The notes beneath the pieces are model-generated. The model was given only the letters and a program-made list of their open reading frames with translations, was not told where the DNA came from and did not search any database. Source: Rickettsiales bacterium (GTDB lineage Bacteria; Pseudomonadota; Alphaproteobacteria; Rickettsiales; CANDYO01). From it: 6,556 bases of DNA. Both the position numbers and the translations under genes were made by a program. This document shows, in pieces, positions 5,296-6,556 of the stretch. Every line of letters begins with the position of its first letter. Positions within the stretch are counted from its first letter, which is position 1. Location: positions 1-6,556 of the forward strand of contig CANDYO010000119.1 in the NCBI GenBank assembly GCA_947424995.1. The letters run 5' to 3'.

Positions 5296-6556
5296 TGCGT
5301 TTATTTTTATTATTTTTTACAATTTTCTTTTTATCGATAAACTCAGCATCTGCTAATGAACTTGCAGGTTTCGCTCATGCCATAGACAAACAAAACTGGA
5401 ACAAAGCTCGCGCCGAAGCCAAACTCCTTGAGTCCCCCGCTCTACAAATTTTAACAACTTGGCTAAAACTAACTAAAGAAAGCAATGCCGACTTCAATGA
5501 ACTAACCCACTTTATTAAACAACATCCACATTGGCCAGAACAAGAACTTCTTAAACGACGAGTCGAAGAGAGTGATTTTAAGAACGCTAAGAACAGTGAA
5601 GTTATAGCTTGGTTTAAGCTTAATCCTCCTCAAACTATTATTGGTAAGAAAAAATATTTGAGTTTACTTAGCAATGGTCCGCTGAAAAATCAATATATTA
5701 AACAAATCTGGCTTGAAGCAAATTTTTCTAAAACTGAAGAAATAAACTTTGCTAAAACTTATGATTTGACTAGCAATGATTATTTGAAGCGAATGGAATA
5801 TATGCTCTTCAATAGCAATCTTGAACAAGCAACTAGGTTACTAACGCTTATACCAGCAAAATCACGCTCTCTATATCAAATTAGCATCGGTCTTCAACAA
5901 GGCAAACCAGTAGCTCTTATTCAATATCAAAAACTCGATCAAAACTTGAAGAATAATCTTGGTTTACTATATAGCTTAGCACATTTCTATGAAAGCAAAA
6001 AAGACGAGAATAATCTCATTCATACCTTAAGAATAAGTTCAAAACTAGGAGGCGAAAATCAAAGTTTCTTTTGGACTATGAAAACAATGTTACTTCGTGA
6101 TCTTATCAAGCGCAAAGATTATAAAACTGCTTATCTTTTTGCCAGTTCACACGGAACAACAATGGCTAAAAAATCCTGCGAAGCTGAATGGATGGCTGGT
6201 TGGATTGCTCTACGCTTCTTAGATAATCCTAAACTTGCAATAACTCATTTTACCAAGATGTATAATGTGGTAAAACTACCTATTAGCTTAGCTAGAGGAA
6301 GCTATTGGCTTGGACGTAGCTATGAAAAATTAAATGACCCTGTTAATAGTAAAGTTTGGTATGAAACTGCCGCCAAATATTATATTGGTTTTTATGGACA
6401 GCTAGCCAGCTGTAAGTTAACCAATTGTCAGGTTAAAATTCCAGCTGAACCAAAAATCACTCAACATGATCTAGAATTGTTTGCTAATAATGCCATCGTT
6501 GAAGCTGCACTCGCTTTATATAAGACTAAATATAATTATTTAGTTCAAGATTTTCT
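5295..6556 (+). CDS. slt: Soluble lytic murein transglycosylase, 3'-truncated by the window edge
   Basis: Slt-type enzymes cleave the MurNAc-GlcNAc bond of peptidoglycan in the periplasm with formation of 1,6-anhydroMurNAc, in wall turnover and remodelling. The frame is open from the ATG at 5295 to the right edge (420 codons). An N-terminal signal peptide is clear: MR, a hydrophobic run (LFLLFFTIFFLSI), then ASA (18-20) as the likely signal peptidase I site before NELAGF. The rest is the alpha-helical superhelix (U/L region) of the family. Family-typical segments are AEWMAGWIALRF (297-308), PISLARGSYWLGRSYE (about 329-344) and WYETAAKYYIGFYGQLA (about 355-371). The catalytic SLT domain with its Glu would lie beyond the window, so activity cannot be judged. 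The gene starts inside the fabH stop codon (TGATG) and lacks a good ribosome site (GGGGAGGAG at 5267-5275 is too far), which points to translation coupled to fabH. Confidence 0.93.
   Translation, partial: MRLFLLFFTIFFLSINSASANELAGFAHAIDKQNWNKARAEAKLLESPALQILTTWLKLTKESNADFNELTHFIKQHPHWPEQELLKRRVEESDFKNAKNSEVIAWFKLNPPQTIIGKKKYLSLLSNGPLKNQYIKQIWLEANFSKTEEINFAKTYDLTSNDYLKRMEYMLFNSNLEQATRLLTLIPAKSRSLYQISIGLQQGKPVALIQYQKLDQNLKNNLGLLYSLAHFYESKKDENNLIHTLRISSKLGGENQSFFWTMKTMLLRDLIKRKDYKTAYLFASSHGTTMAKKSCEAEWMAGWIALRFLDNPKLAITHFTKMYNVVKLPISLARGSYWLGRSYEKLNDPVNSKVWYETAAKYYIGFYGQLASCKLTNCQVKIPAEPKITQHDLELFANNAIVEAALALYKTKYNYLVQDF

Overview
The window is an AT-rich stretch of bacterial chromosome. It carries two readily recognised housekeeping genes, fabH and the 5' part of a soluble lytic transglycosylase gene (slt). 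It also carries one polytopic membrane protein gene and two genes I do not recognise. AT richness, long non-coding DNA with palindromic repeats, orphan proteins and an alphaproteobacterial-looking FabH/Slt pair suggest a host-associated alphaproteobacterium, perhaps of the Rickettsiales or Holosporales type. That placement is an inference from general character, not from a marker gene.

Layout, left to right. (1) 1-1485 (+) is the 3' part of an unrecognised gene whose frame is already open at the left edge; it ends in a Pro/Ser/Thr-rich tail with a degenerate PSVE repeat. (2) A strong intrinsic terminator follows at 1493-1541. (3) 1486-2199 is about 700 bp without a gene. It is built from two copies of a roughly 225-bp element (1515-1743 and 1839-2062), each with two hairpins, separated and followed by unlike spacers that both end in the same 17-nt sequence. 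The left edge of the duplicated element falls inside the terminator loop, so copy B carries only half a terminator. (4) 2200-3183 (+) encodes a 327-residue membrane protein with a clear internal duplication, preceded by a good Shine-Dalgarno site and a plausible promoter. (5) 3161-4126 (-) is an unrecognised, probably helical protein that converges on the previous gene with a 23-bp overlap and also seems to hold an internal duplication. (6) 4127-4323 is a divergent AT-rich promoter region. (7) 4324-5295 (+) is fabH. (8) From 5295 (+) to the right edge runs slt, whose start codon overlaps the fabH stop (TGATG).

Functionally, fabH (initiation of fatty-acid synthesis, cytoplasm) and slt (peptidoglycan cleavage, periplasm) appear to form one transcription unit with coupled translation, so both serve envelope growth. 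The membrane protein and the two orphans have no visible link to that unit. I see no transposase, integrase, CRISPR array, toxin-antitoxin pair, tRNA or rRNA. The parts most likely to be undescribed are the duplicated intergenic element and the two orphan proteins.
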